From: Bacillus luti
GTDB taxonomy: Bacteria > Bacillota > Bacilli > Bacillales > Bacillaceae_G
Direction of reading: 5' to 3'
DNA length: 49,070 nucleotides
Assembly: GCF_001884105.1 (NCBI RefSeq)
Contig: NZ_MACI01000045.1
Coordinates: forward strand, 1 to 49,070
Below, one piece after another: positions 9,308 through 17,793 of this stretch. Under the pieces are notes generated by a model that was given only the letters and a program-made list of their open reading frames with translations, did not search any database and was not told the origin of the DNA. Each line of letters starts with the position of its first letter. Positions within the stretch are counted from its first letter, which is position 1. Position numbers and translations under genes: made by a program.

Positions 9308-9904
9308 ATGAAAAAGTATATTTTATACCCAATTATGTTACTCACTATTGTATTTCTATCAGCTTGTTCAAACAGTATACAACCTAAGGAAGAAAACGAT
9401 GTACAATCTATTAAAGATATTACGGTTAAAATTCCGGAAACTATATTCACTTCCTCAAAAAACAATGAAACTATTAATGAAGACGAGATGAAACGAAATA
9501 TAAAAACTTATTTAGATTATAGCGGAGAGTTATACGAAAACATCGTTACACTTTCGTCAGCTATGTCTGACGAGAAGGTTACTAAATCCGACCGAGAGAA
9601 ATTACAAAAACTAATAGATTTAGCGCAACAAAACGATGCGAACTTCCATAATTTTATTAGTAACAATACGATTCCTAATGATTACAAACAGCCTTCGAAG
9701 GAAATTCATGAATATATTTCATCATCTACGGCACTTTCAGTAGAACTAGAGCAAGAACTAGACAAACTCGCTGAAGATGGTAACTTATTCAAGACTGATT
9801 TTTCTTTTACAAAACACTTTGAGAAAGTTAATGGTAGGAAGCAAGAAGAAATTGAAAAGTTTTTGAAAGAAAAGAACATTGAGACTGAGTATTTCAAAAA
9901 ATAA
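9308..9904 (+). CDS. Lipoprotein with NDxxF motif
   Basis: A 198-residue secreted lipoprotein: a lysine-started hydrophobic signal peptide and the lipobox LSAC, with the modified Cys near residue 20. The mature part is polar and helical with no known catalytic motif. It carries NDANF, matching the motif that names the NDxxF lipoprotein family of Bacillus (family name from memory). The ATG at 9308 follows AAGGAG. It is coupled to the HAAS membrane protein upstream, which suggests a shared envelope role. I cannot give a biochemical function. Confidence 0.75.
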   Translation: MKKYILYPIMLLTIVFLSACSNSIQPKEENDVQSIKDITVKIPETIFTSSKNNETINEDEMKRNIKTYLDYSGELYENIVTLSSAMSDEKVTKSDREKLQKLIDLAQQNDANFHNFISNNTIPNDYKQPSKEIHEYISSSTALSVELEQELDKLAEDGNLFKTDFSFTKHFEKVNGRKQEEIEKFLKEKNIETEYFKK

Positions 9905-9932
9905 CGTTCTATACAAATATCAAATGCCCTAA

Positions 9933-9962
9933 ATAAAAAAGACGCCCCATCCAAGGGGCATC
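9933..9962 (-). terminator. Terminator of yheA
   Basis: Stem GACGCCCC (9941-9948) with GGGGCATC (9955-9962), with U-rich sequence on the minus side from the A-run at 9935-9940. It ends yheA, which stops at 9971. Confidence 0.8.
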
Positions 9963-9970
9963 TTCCACTA

Positions 9971-10327
9971 TTACGCTTGTTGTTGCGCGTTATATAATTC
10001 TTCAAGTGGCTTCATGATAATTTTATTAATGTCGCCAACTACAACGTTTAGACGTTGCTCAGTTTCCATTAATTTTGTGATTTTAGCATCTTGTTGAATG
10101 CGAACTACAACTTCTTGTGCTTGTTGGTTGTCTTCTTCAGTGATTTCTTGACCTTGCATCATTTTTTGTTGTAGGCTAAGTTGCATTGTACGGAACTCAT
10201 CGAATAAGTTCTTTGAAGCTGCATCAGCTTGAACTGCTGCGTAGCTTTCTTTTAACGTTTTGAAGTCTTCGTTTTCAGCGATTGCTTTTTGTAATTCATA
10301 TGCAACATCATGAATGTTTTTTGTCAT
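9971..10327 (-). CDS. yheA: YheA, UPF0342/YlbF-YmcA-like protein
   Basis: A 118-residue, almost wholly helical cytosolic protein of the YlbF/YmcA (DUF964) superfamily, UPF0342 subgroup. It shows the characteristic [19 protein letters not shown] start and [21 protein letters not shown] segment. Relatives YlbF, YmcA and YaaT affect RNase Y and sporulation/competence; no direct role is established from this sequence. The ATG at 10327 follows AAAGGAGGAAAAATAAA. It lies downstream of yheB in the same orientation, the same order as in B. subtilis (from memory), separated by 143 nt that hold a possible 13-codon mini-ORF. Confidence 0.88.
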   Translation of the reverse strand: MTKNIHDVAYELQKAIAENEDFKTLKESYAAVQADAASKNLFDEFRTMQLSLQQKMMQGQEITEEDNQQAQEVVVRIQQDAKITKLMETEQRLNVVVGDINKIIMKPLEELYNAQQQA

Positions 10328-10350
10328 TTTATTTTTCCTCCTTTAGAAGG

Positions 10351-10392
10351 CTAGCACTTGTCATGCGCACTGCCTTTTAAGTACGTTTTCAT
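10351..10392 (-). CDS. Possible 13-residue mini-ORF between yheB and yheA
   Basis: On the minus strand an ATG at 10392 has AAGAGGTG four bases upstream and opens 13 codons (MKTYLKGSAHDKC) to a TAG at 10351-10353, 23 nt before the yheA start. The ribosome site is good; the protein is unlike anything I recognise. It could be a real leader ORF or chance. Confidence 0.25.
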   Translation of the reverse strand: MKTYLKGSAHDKC

Positions 10393-10470
10393 ACGCACCT
10401 CTTCTTACCATATCAAACTATGCAAGAGATGTGAAGAAATTTCACTTTTATTTCTATGTACTCATCTTTA

Positions 10471-11607
10471 TTACTTAAGAAACAACAGTAACAATCCTTG
10501 CACAAGTCCGATCATTCCACCTAATAATGCTCCTAAATACGTAATCATTTTCAGTTCATTTTTTGTAATGGACAGAACTAGATCTTCTAGTCTCTCTGTT
10601 GAAAATGTAGATACTTCTTGCTGAACAATTTCCGCAAGGTGTAGATTGTTTAGTATGCTCTCTACATTTTCTGTTCCCCACTTCAAGCCTTCCGTTACTA
10701 TGCTTGGAACCACTTTTTCAAGTATTGTTTCTCGAACCGGCTCACATACTTGCTGAACAGACTGACTTAAAAATTTACTTACTGTTTCTTCTACTTTAAC
10801 AGCTGACAGCACGGAGCTTACAATCATTTCTTTCTCTACAAATACTTCTACTTCTTTAACATCTCTTCCTTTTAACTTTTCCCACTCTTTTTGCAGTACG
10901 TCAATTAAAATTTGCTTCGTGCCATCTTGTCCTAAAAACTTAATGACTTCTGGCTGCACACGATCTACTACACTTACATTTCCTAAAAACATCCCGACTA
11001 AGTTAAGTAGCGTTCCGCGAGAAGCGAAGAAATCATCAATCATTTTTGAAAGACGTGCTTTCCCTTCTTCACTTTCAAAAAAACTAATTCCTCGCTTTAA
11101 AATAAACGCCGAAATATTCGGAATCACACGCTCGACTTTTTCATGGACAGAATGAGGTAAAGCTTGTTCCCATGTATATGTATAATACTCTGCTAAAAAT
11201 GCCTCTATTTTTTCTGTAATCACACGTTCGATTTTTTCTGTTGCCTCTTCTTCTACATGCGCTACATTCCATTTTTCTAACATATGTCGCAGTGACTGTC
11301 CATTCGTCATTACTTTATCCACTTCTACTTGTGTCCATTGAATTAAACTTTTTTGAAATTCTTCATTTGTTAGCTTTTTTCCGATTCCTTCGGGCGTTAA
11401 CAAATGCTCGACAACCATTTTTCCTAATTGAACAGCAAGCTCATCTCGGCGCTTCGGAATTAACCCTGGCGTAAATGGGACTTGAAACTTCCCGATATAA
11501 ATAGGACGATGAGGACGAAATAACATTTTTATCGCTAAATGATTTGTAAATCCTCCAATAATTGCTCCGAGCCCTGTCGTCGTTAACATACTTAACCATA
11601 TATTCAT
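10471..11607 (-). CDS. yheB: YheB, DUF445 membrane-associated protein
   Basis: A 378-residue DUF445 protein. A hydrophobic N-terminal segment ([28 protein letters not shown]) is followed by the conserved [19 protein letters not shown] block. A long helical middle comes next, and then a C-terminal membrane segment ([24 protein letters not shown]). In B. subtilis the homologue is YheB (UPF0754), of unknown function. The start is the ATG at 11607 with AAAGG nine bases before it; a TTG three codons earlier overlaps the ribosome site. It is divergent from yheC (129 bp). Confidence 0.9.
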   Translation of the reverse strand: MNIWLSMLTTTGLGAIIGGFTNHLAIKMLFRPHRPIYIGKFQVPFTPGLIPKRRDELAVQLGKMVVEHLLTPEGIGKKLTNEEFQKSLIQWTQVEVDKVMTNGQSLRHMLEKWNVAHVEEEATEKIERVITEKIEAFLAEYYTYTWEQALPHSVHEKVERVIPNISAFILKRGISFFESEEGKARLSKMIDDFFASRGTLLNLVGMFLGNVSVVDRVQPEVIKFLGQDGTKQILIDVLQKEWEKLKGRDVKEVEVFVEKEMIVSSVLSAVKVEETVSKFLSQSVQQVCEPVRETILEKVVPSIVTEGLKWGTENVESILNNLHLAEIVQQEVSTFSTERLEDLVLSITKNELKMITYLGALLGGMIGLVQGLLLLFLK

Positions 11608-11736
11608 TATAATCAACCTTTCGCTTCTCCAAAACTATAGCATATCATCATATGGACAAAAGTATAATGGTATAAAAACGTATTTGCAATATATAGCTTC
11701 GCCTATTATGCAAATGTTTGTAAAGGAGTGATTTCG

Positions 11737-12789
11737 TTGGTTCTTGGTCTTTTAACTTCTCCAATTCATTATGAGCAAACGTATTACACCGAAATCGCGA
11801 AACGCGCTCGGCTTTATCATAATGTCGTTGCCCAGTTTACGCCATTTAGTATTGATCCTAAAACAGACCTTGTTTCTGGTCTTATTTATGATACAGATAC
11901 AGGAAAATGGAAAGAGCAAACATTCCCGATTCCTTCTTATATATATGATCGTTATTCTTTTCATGAGGAAACAGACTTTGAAAAAGCAAAACCAATTATT
12001 CAATCGTTACACAACCGCCCTACAACTACCTTTTTAAATAACACACTCATTGACTTAAGTGAACTACATGATTTGTTTCTCACTAATAAAAAGTTATCTC
12101 CTTATATACCAAAATTCGAAATAGCAACGATACAAAACATTTTCAAACTATTATTAAAAACAAAGGATATTATTATACGCCCTACTAATGCACATTCCAA
12201 TGAAAGTTTGTACCGGGTCGCTTATAAAAATAAAACATTTTATATCGATACAATACATGAAACATACCATACCTCTAATCAAATCAAGCGGACAGATGAA
12301 TTTATATGTTGGTACAAATCTAACGTACATTCAGCACGTTACATCACACATACGATGCTGCAACCACCAAATCAATTAACATACCCGCTCCACATTCGAA
12401 CTATTTTGCAAAAAAGTAAAGAACATACTTGGAACGTTATCGGTCAATTTATACAAACGAGCTCATTTCCGAATCAATTTTTACTTTCAGCAACAGATGA
12501 TTCCTCACTGCATTCATTTTCAAAAATTAAATATGTACTATCTAGTACTGGCGTTCAACTATTACAAGACGCTTTACATGACATTATCAATGAAGTGTTT
12601 CAAACATTGGACCACTCTTATACTTCCTTATTCGAACTAGAACTTTCCACTATTATGGATCAAAAAGGAGCTATTTGGCTTATGTATGTAAACACAATTC
12701 CCCCTTATGAACGCTACATTCGTCATAGTGATGCATTAGCTGAAAAAATCTTTCATGGACCACTAAAGTTTAGCCGCTTTACACCATAA
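11737..12789 (+). CDS. yheC: YheC/YheD-family ATP-grasp protein (first copy, YheC-like)
   Basis: About 350 residues, of the YheC/D endospore coat-associated family, which has a C-terminal ATP-grasp-like fold. Family features are the N-terminal LGLLTSP, the YIYDRYSF block near residue 70, and a terminal WLMYVNTIPPYER region where YheD has LFEANSKPGR. The canonical ATP-grasp ending is therefore altered in this copy. The start is the TTG at 11737, six bases behind AAAGGAGTGA; a GTG at 11728 lies in that site. It is directly followed by yheD, whose leader overlaps this stop codon. Spore-coat localisation is known for the B. subtilis family, not shown here. Confidence 0.82.
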   Translation: MVLGLLTSPIHYEQTYYTEIAKRARLYHNVVAQFTPFSIDPKTDLVSGLIYDTDTGKWKEQTFPIPSYIYDRYSFHEETDFEKAKPIIQSLHNRPTTTFLNNTLIDLSELHDLFLTNKKLSPYIPKFEIATIQNIFKLLLKTKDIIIRPTNAHSNESLYRVAYKNKTFYIDTIHETYHTSNQIKRTDEFICWYKSNVHSARYITHTMLQPPNQLTYPLHIRTILQKSKEHTWNVIGQFIQTSSFPNQFLLSATDDSSLHSFSKIKYVLSSTGVQLLQDALHDIINEVFQTLDHSYTSLFELELSTIMDQKGAIWLMYVNTIPPYERYIRHSDALAEKIFHGPLKFSRFTP

Positions 12790-12809
12790 TGAAAGGAGGC
12801 AACCTTATT

Positions 12810-14267
12810 TTGAAAGAGCACATATATACATTAAATATTTCAGATGAATATCCAAATAGTATTACTTTACCTTACGTTTTTTCTATTACACCACCTATTA
12901 CATCCCTATCCTTCGGCATACGTCATGTTGCAAGTGAAGATGTAAAAATTCATTATTCTTTTACTCGCGAAATTATGATTGGAAAACATATTGCCGAAAA
13001 ACTTTTACTCCCTGAGTCCACTACCATTCATGCCTTTACACAAAATCAAACCATTATTTTCGGACCATTAATCGGCATTTTCACAACGGGCTTCAACGAT
13101 GACTCACCTACTCCTTTAGGAAACCGGTCAACGTCTCTCAGTGAGTTACTAACACCACCCTTCACGTTACGACCATTCGTATTCGTCTTTGGCGTTCAAC
13201 ATATACACTGGGAAGAAGAAACAATTGAAGGGTATTTCTTTCAAGAAGGAACATGGCGAAAGAACAAAGTCCCTTTACCAAATGTCATTTATGATCGATT
13301 ACCAAATCGCCAAGCAGAAAATTATAAACCAATCGTCAGAGCAAAAAGAAAATTAGAACATGACTACGCTATTCCGTGGTTTAACCCAGGATTTTTCAAC
13401 AAATGGGAAGTTCATCAACTTCTTATGAAAGACGAGTCAATCATGCCCTTATTACCAAACACAGAAGCATTTCAACACTTCGAACAAGTAGAACGATTTC
13501 TCGGTACGTATAAATCCATTTACATGAAACCGATACACGGTAGCTTCGGAAGAAATATTCATCAGCTATTTTACTCTCAAACAGAAAATTGCTACTACTG
13601 TCGTTATCGCGAGAATGAAGAAAATAAACTAAGAAAGTATCAATCATTGGAAACACTTCTGAACCATGTATTAAAAGGACATGATTTAAAAAAATTTATC
13701 GTACAGCAAGGTATTTCTTTACTCCGCTTTGACGGGCAACCTGTTGATTTCCGTATTCATACAAATAAAAATCATTTCGGTAATTGGGTCGTCAGTGCCA
13801 TCGTCGCCAAAATCGCTGGGAAAGGTAGCTTAACGACTCATGTAAATAGCGGCGGTGACACAAAATTACTGCAAGAGCTTTTTCCGGATTCAACGAAACA
13901 AGTTCAAATTGAAAACAAATTAAAACAAACAGCCTTGCAAATCAGTTATGCACTGGATGAGCAAGTAACCGGAAACATTGGCGAAATCGGTTTTGATATC
14001 GGTTTAGACACACAGGAAAATCCGTGGCTATTTGAAGCAAATTCTAAACCAGGGCGAACTGTATTCCAAGATAAAAAGTTAAAAGAGCAGAGTGAATTGA
14101 CTCGCCAATTATTTTACGAATATGCCATCTACTTAACTGAACATTCTTTGCGTGATTCGAAAGAAAAAACGTCTCACATACAATCCAAGTCTGCTCCTAA
14201 CACTGGAAATATTCCTTCTCCTATGATTCACTCACAAATACAAAAACAAAAACTTCCACCTAAATGA
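12810..14267 (+). CDS. yheD: YheC/YheD-family ATP-grasp protein (second copy, YheD-like)
   Basis: About 485 residues. An N-terminal 100-residue domain is followed by the YheC/D core: FVFGVQHIHWEEE, NVIYDRLPNR, then an ATP-grasp domain with KPIHGSFGRNI, DFRIHTNK and the metal-binding end GFDIGLDTQENPWLFEANSKPGR. A polar, proline-rich tail ends the protein. Translation most likely begins at the TTG at 12810, ten bases behind GGAGG; the ATG at 12789 overlaps the yheC stop and precedes that site. The last five codons form the left arm of the terminator. A spore-coat role is inferred from the family name. Confidence 0.85.
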   Translation: MKEHIYTLNISDEYPNSITLPYVFSITPPITSLSFGIRHVASEDVKIHYSFTREIMIGKHIAEKLLLPESTTIHAFTQNQTIIFGPLIGIFTTGFNDDSPTPLGNRSTSLSELLTPPFTLRPFVFVFGVQHIHWEEETIEGYFFQEGTWRKNKVPLPNVIYDRLPNRQAENYKPIVRAKRKLEHDYAIPWFNPGFFNKWEVHQLLMKDESIMPLLPNTEAFQHFEQVERFLGTYKSIYMKPIHGSFGRNIHQLFYSQTENCYYCRYRENEENKLRKYQSLETLLNHVLKGHDLKKFIVQQGISLLRFDGQPVDFRIHTNKNHFGNWVVSAIVAKIAGKGSLTTHVNSGGDTKLLQELFPDSTKQVQIENKLKQTALQISYALDEQVTGNIGEIGFDIGLDTQENPWLFEANSKPGRTVFQDKKLKEQSELTRQLFYEYAIYLTEHSLRDSKEKTSHIQSKSAPNTGNIPSPMIHSQIQKQKLPPK

Positions 14268-14287
14268 TAAGGTGGAAGTTTTTGTTT
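14248..14287. terminator. Terminator overlapping the yheD stop
   Basis: A 13-bp stem (14248-14260 with 14271-14283, core AACTTCCACC) has the yheD stop codon in its loop. It is symmetric, with A/T tails on both sides, so it also serves the convergent small gene ending at 14286. Confidence 0.85.
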
Positions 14288-14534
14288 ACACGAGTTTTAC
14301 TGCAACGTCTGTTTCCACATGACACACACCGCAATAAAAAATATGATTGCAATATTCTTGTGAATGATTATGTGTTAAACCATCCACTGCACTTAATAAT
14401 TCTTGATCCATATACGCGCTATAATCGTCTATGTAATCTACAGCCTTCCCATAATCTTGGAGTATACCTTGGCAATTTTGACAAGAATATGTTTGTGATT
14501 CTAATGCATTGCAAAGCGGGCAAATTCCCATCAT
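14286..14534 (-). CDS. Small four-CxxC zinc-ribbon protein
   Basis: An 82-residue protein with CPLC (residues 5-8) and CQNC (18-21) near the N-terminus and a C-terminal CNHIFYCGVC cluster, plus an HNHS pair before it. This pattern suggests one or two structural zinc sites. The middle is acidic (DYIDDYSAYMDQELLSAVD). Two adjacent ATGs at 14534 and 14531 both follow GGAGG at usable spacing. It sits between yheD and the SASP gene, where B. subtilis has yheE (from memory), but I see no likeness to YheE. I do not recognise a function. Confidence 0.75.
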   Translation of the reverse strand: MMGICPLCNALESQTYSCQNCQGILQDYGKAVDYIDDYSAYMDQELLSAVDGLTHNHSQEYCNHIFYCGVCHVETDVAVKLV

Positions 14535-14863
14535 GATTCCTCCATACGTTATCGTTTAAAAACTTGTACAACCTTTTCTCTTTAAATAGAAGAGACCATC
14601 TAACCATGCACCACTAGTTAAAACAGGACTATGAAGTTGTTGCCGATTTATTTTTCATTTTACGAAGCTGCAATTTATCTCACTTTCATACATCATAAAT
14701 AAGAAGCTAATGATTAGCTAAAAAATAGCGGGTTACAACGAGAAAAACCTATCTCATATCGCTCTTAGTTTAGCCTTCTTTCTTAAAAATACAACGATTA
14801 CTCTTATTTCATAATTTACGAAATCGCTAATATTTTTTTACAAAATTTACAAATTATTATTTC

Positions 14864-14892
14864 GTATATCTTTCTAGGTAACATCCATACTA
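14864..14892 (+). promoter_or_regulatory. Sigma-G-type promoter of the SASP gene
   Basis: GTATA (14864-14868) and CATACTA (14886-14892) are 17 bp apart and fit the forespore sigma-G consensus (GHATR, then CATNHTA). The start would fall near 14899, giving a leader of about 105 nt. The rest of the 14535-15003 gap is AT-rich with no gene I can support. Confidence 0.7.
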
Positions 14893-14914
14893 TGAGTACA
14901 AACTTAATTACCGA

Positions 14915-14964
14915 TGGATTAGCGCCAACCGGGGCGATAATCTGGTTCAACTCCAGCTAGTCCA
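14915..14964 (+). promoter_or_regulatory. Structured tRNA-like leader of the SASP mRNA
   Basis: By hand folding, three stems form a compact three-way junction. P1 pairs 14915-14922 with 14957-14964 (8 bp, one G-U). P2 pairs CGCC (14923-14926) with GGCG (14933-14936). P3 pairs CTGG (14942-14945) with CCAG (14953-14956) and closes the 7-base loop TTCAACT, an exact fit to the tRNA T-loop rule UUCRANY. P1 and P3 abut with no spacer and P2 has GG in its loop, as in a tRNA acceptor/T-arm/D-arm elbow. No terminator follows; the ribosome site begins 23 nt later. Confidence 0.5.
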
Positions 14965-15003
14965 ACCAAAAAAACTTTTATACTCTAAGGAGGATATATT
15001 CCT

Positions 15004-15207
15004 ATGGCAAACCAAAGTTCTTACAATCAATTAGTAGTACCAGGAGCAACAGCTGCAATCGATCAAATGAAGTACGAAATCGCTCAAGAATTTGGTGTAC
15101 AATTAGGAGCAGATTCTACGGCTCGCGCTAACGGTTCTGTTGGTGGAGAAATTACAAAACGTCTAGTTGCAATGGCTGAACAAAGCCTTGGCGGATTCCA
15201 AAAATAA
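15004..15207 (+). CDS. Alpha/beta-type small acid-soluble spore protein (SASP)
   Basis: A 67-residue DNA-coating protein made in the forespore, protecting spore DNA from UV and chemical damage and digested by the GPR protease at germination. Both family signatures are present: [33 protein letters not shown] with the GPR cleavage region (E-F/G-V), and the C-terminal MAEQ. The ATG follows AAGGAGG at a rather long spacing. A sigma-G promoter and a structured leader precede it. Its place after yheD matches B. subtilis sspB (from memory). It is monocistronic. Confidence 0.96.
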   Translation: MANQSSYNQLVVPGATAAIDQMKYEIAQEFGVQLGADSTARANGSVGGEITKRLVAMAEQSLGGFQK

Positions 15208-15221
15208 ATATATATGGCAAA

Positions 15222-15251
15222 AAGGTCTCAAGGCATATGCCTTGAGACCTT
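15222..15251. terminator. Perfect 30-bp palindromic terminator
   Basis: The 15-nt arm at 15222-15236 (AAGGTCTCAAGGCAT) is the exact reverse complement of 15237-15251. It lies between the SASP gene and tcyC, which converge. The minus side continues into TTTTTGCC, so it mainly ends the tcy operon. Confidence 0.8.
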
Positions 15252-15257
15252 CCTTAT

Positions 15258-15992
15258 TTACTGCAACATTTGTAAGAACTTTTTCGTGCGTTCTTCTTTC
15301 GGATTTGTAAATACATCTTCTGGTGTCCCTTGTTCGACAACGACACCGCCATCCATGAAAATAACACGGTTCGCAATTTGATGAGCAAAACGCATTTCGT
15401 GCGTTACAATGACCATCGTCATACCCTCTTTAGCAAGCTCTTTCATAACCTTTAAAACTTCTTGAACTAGCTCAGGATCAAGCGCTGATGTTGGCTCATC
15501 AAATAGTAACACTTCCGGCTCCATCGCAAGCGCGCGAGCAATTCCAACGCGCTGTTGTTGTCCACCTGATAATTGGAATGGATATAAGTCTACTTTATCC
15601 GCAAGACCAACTTTTTCAAGGAAATAGTTTGCTTTTTTCTTCGCTTCTTCTTTCCCCATCTTTTTCACTGTAACGAGCCCTTCCATTACATTTTGAAGTG
15701 CTGTTAAATGCGGGAATAAGTTATGATGTTGGAACACCATTCCTGTTTGCGTACGAAGATTTACAATATCTTTTTTCGTTACTTTTTTCGAGAAGTCTAG
15801 TGATTCCCCGCCAATACGAATCGTACCCGCATTCGGTGTTTCTAGTACGTTTAAACAACGTAAGAACGTCGTTTTACCAGATCCAGACGGCCCAATAATA
15901 ACGACAACTTCGCCCTTCTCAACTGTTAAATCTATATGTTTTAGTACGGTATTATCTCCAAAACTTTTTTGTAAGTGCTGAATTGAAATCAT
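15258..15992 (-). CDS. tcyC: Amino-acid (probably cystine) ABC importer, ATPase subunit
   Basis: A 244-residue polar-amino-acid-type ABC ATPase. Walker [10 protein letters not shown] begins near residue 34, the Q-loop is QHHNLFPH, the signature is [15 protein letters not shown], Walker B is [14 protein letters not shown], and the switch His is in VTHEMRFA. It is last in an operon with a permease and a lipoprotein binding protein. Lengths and order match B. subtilis tcyABC (cystine), which is the basis for the symbol; the substrate is not proven by sequence. Confidence 0.85.
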   Translation of the reverse strand: MISIQHLQKSFGDNTVLKHIDLTVEKGEVVVIIGPSGSGKTTFLRCLNVLETPNAGTIRIGGESLDFSKKVTKKDIVNLRTQTGMVFQHHNLFPHLTALQNVMEGLVTVKKMGKEEAKKKANYFLEKVGLADKVDLYPFQLSGGQQQRVGIARALAMEPEVLLFDEPTSALDPELVQEVLKVMKELAKEGMTMVIVTHEMRFAHQIANRVIFMDGGVVVEQGTPEDVFTNPKEERTKKFLQMLQ

Positions 15993-16020
15993 AAAAACAA
16001 AAACTCCTTTTGTGAAAGGA

Positions 16021-16719
16021 TTATTTTAACGTGTAGCGTTCTGAACGTTTTTCTAACATCTGTTGTACGATTGATAATAAGAAACAAATAACCCAATAAA
16101 TAAGACCTGCTTCAAAATAAACAATTAAAAATTCGTAATTCATTGCCGCAATTTCCTGTGCTTTTCGGAACATTTCTGTTACTAAAATTAATGATGCTAA
16201 TGAAGTATCTTTCACTAAGCTAATAAATGTATTCGAAAGCGGCGGAATAGATACGCGCGTTGCTTGTGGTAAAATAACGCGTTTTAATGCTTGCGGGTAT
16301 GTCATCCCAATTGTGTAAGCTGCTTCCCACTGTCCTTTCGGAATAGAAAGGATCGAAGCACGAATAATTTCTGATGCATACGCACCAACGTTTAATGAAA
16401 ATCCAATAACTGCTGCTGTATACGGCTCAACCTCAATATTAAGAGTTGGAAGACCATAGAAAATAATAAATAATTGTACAAGAAGTGGTGTTCCGCGAAT
16501 GATAGATACATAGATACGAGCAATCCATTGTAAAATACGACTACCTGAAATACGTGCAAGTGCTGTTAACGTCGCAAGTATAATCCCGATAATAAACGTA
16601 ATAAGCGTTAATGGAATTGTTGTAAAAACAGCTTCCTTCAGCATAGGCATGAAGGAAGACTGCATAATATCTATCCAAGTAGACAGTCGATCTGAAACCA
16701 ACGCACTACTTAGATACAT
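16021..16719 (-). CDS. tcyB: Amino-acid (probably cystine) ABC importer, permease
   Basis: About 232 residues of the HisM/GlnP permease family with roughly five membrane segments. The cytoplasmic EAA-type loop ends in [33 protein letters not shown], and [17 protein letters not shown] is also typical. The ATG at 16719 lies inside the tcyA tail (overlap 14 nt), with GGTG just before it; a GTG two codons earlier is the alternative. Overlap implies translational coupling with tcyA. Confidence 0.85.
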   Translation of the reverse strand: MYLSSALVSDRLSTWIDIMQSSFMPMLKEAVFTTIPLTLITFIIGIILATLTALARISGSRILQWIARIYVSIIRGTPLLVQLFIIFYGLPTLNIEVEPYTAAVIGFSLNVGAYASEIIRASILSIPKGQWEAAYTIGMTYPQALKRVILPQATRVSIPPLSNTFISLVKDTSLASLILVTEMFRKAQEIAAMNYEFLIVYFEAGLIYWVICFLLSIVQQMLEKRSERYTLK

Positions 16720-17503
16720 TTTCACCGAACCATTTTTTCGCTATTTTGTCGTACGTACCATCTTTTTTCATCTCTTCTAACGCTTTATCTACTTCTTGTA
16801 CAAGCTTATCGCTACCTTTACGGAATAAGAATCCACTTTGTGAAGCTTCTTTTTCTGTATCTACAATTTTAATTTTTGCATCTTTTTTCGTTTCTAAATA
16901 GTTTAATACTGATAATTTGTCATTAATTGTGAAATCAACGCGACCCGTATTTAATAATTCTGCCGCTTGGCTAAAGCCTTCTACATTCTCAATATTCGCA
17001 CCGTTTTTCTTCGCGATATCTGCATAGTTACTTGTTAAAGATTGCGCTCCTTTTAAACCTTTCACATCAGCAAATGTAGCAGGTTTATCTTTATCTTTTG
17101 CAATAACTAATACCGCTGAAGATGAAACGTATGGTTTAGAGAAATCATATTTCTTTTGACGGTCTTCACGAATACCAACTTCGTTTGCAACCATATCGAA
17201 ACGTTTCGCATCTAATCCTGCAAGTAAGCTATCCCATTGCGTTTCTTTAAATACAGGTTTTACACCTAAACGTTTTGCAACTTCTTCTGCTAATTCAACA
17301 TCAAATCCAGTTAATTTATTGCTTGAATCATGGAATGTGAACGGTGGGTATGTACCTTCTGTCCCAATTACAAGTTCTCCACTTTGTTTAATCTTTTGTA
17401 ATGCGTCTTGACTAGCTGTATCTTTTTTCTCTTCTTTACCGCAGCCAGCTACAATCCCGATCGCTAATGTAGTTACTGCAAGCACTGAAAATAATTTTTT
17501 CAT
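16706..17503 (-). CDS. tcyA: Amino-acid (probably cystine) ABC importer, binding lipoprotein
   Basis: A 265-residue solute-binding protein of family 3. It has a signal peptide with lipobox VAGC (Cys near residue 21), then GELVIGTEGTYPPFTFHD, LTGFDVELAEEVAKRLG and FDMVANEVGIREDRQKKYDFSKPY, the standard amino-acid pocket regions. It is anchored to the outer face of the membrane and delivers substrate to TcyB. It is first gene of the operon, ATG behind GGAGG, 47 nt from a clear promoter -10. Cystine is the likely ligand by family; other polar amino acids are possible. Confidence 0.87.
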   Translation of the reverse strand: MKKLFSVLAVTTLAIGIVAGCGKEEKKDTASQDALQKIKQSGELVIGTEGTYPPFTFHDSSNKLTGFDVELAEEVAKRLGVKPVFKETQWDSLLAGLDAKRFDMVANEVGIREDRQKKYDFSKPYVSSSAVLVIAKDKDKPATFADVKGLKGAQSLTSNYADIAKKNGANIENVEGFSQAAELLNTGRVDFTINDKLSVLNYLETKKDAKIKIVDTEKEASQSGFLFRKGSDKLVQEVDKALEEMKKDGTYDKIAKKWFGENVSK

Positions 17504-17550
17504 GATGGTAATCCTCCAAGTATTCTGATAGGAATTTAAAAACTATATTG

Positions 17551-17579
17551 ATTGTATGCAATCTTGAACAATTTTTCAA
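17551..17579 (-). promoter_or_regulatory. Sigma-A-type promoter of tcyABC
   Basis: On the minus strand: TTGAAA (17574-17579), 17-bp spacer, TACAAT (17551-17556). The -10 lies in an imperfect palindrome GATTGTATGCAATC (17550-17563), a possible operator. I see no S-box or T-box in the leader. Confidence 0.7.
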
Positions 17580-17761
17580 TGAAAATGTTCTTATTTAGTT
17601 TATCCTTTTTCTTCATAATCAAACAAAATGGAAAAATAACGCTACATACAAAAAATAAGTAACATTTTTTAATATAGCATTTATTGTAGGAAAGGTAAAA
17701 TAATACTTCTTGTTTAACCGATTGTAATTTATAGAAGAACCGATATGTTCATCAATACAAA

Positions 17762-17788
17762 AAGAACTTGCGAAAATCGCAAGTTCTT
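17762..17788 (-). terminator. Terminator of bmrBCD
   Basis: An 11-bp perfect stem AAGAACTTGCG (17762-17772) with CGCAAGTTCTT (17778-17788), followed by U5 on the minus strand. It begins 6 nt after the bmrD stop. Confidence 0.88.
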
Positions 17789-17793
17789 CTCTA

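Noticed and set aside
14915-14964. A genuine tRNA gene before the SASP gene
   Set aside because: There is no anticodon arm, the P3 stem is only 4 bp, and the 3' end is CCAACCA and not a discriminator plus CCA. I treat it as tRNA-like only.
15258-17503. A methionine or glutamine importer instead of a cystine importer
   Set aside because: Not excluded by sequence alone, but subunit lengths and gene order fit tcyABC and there is no S-box in the leader.
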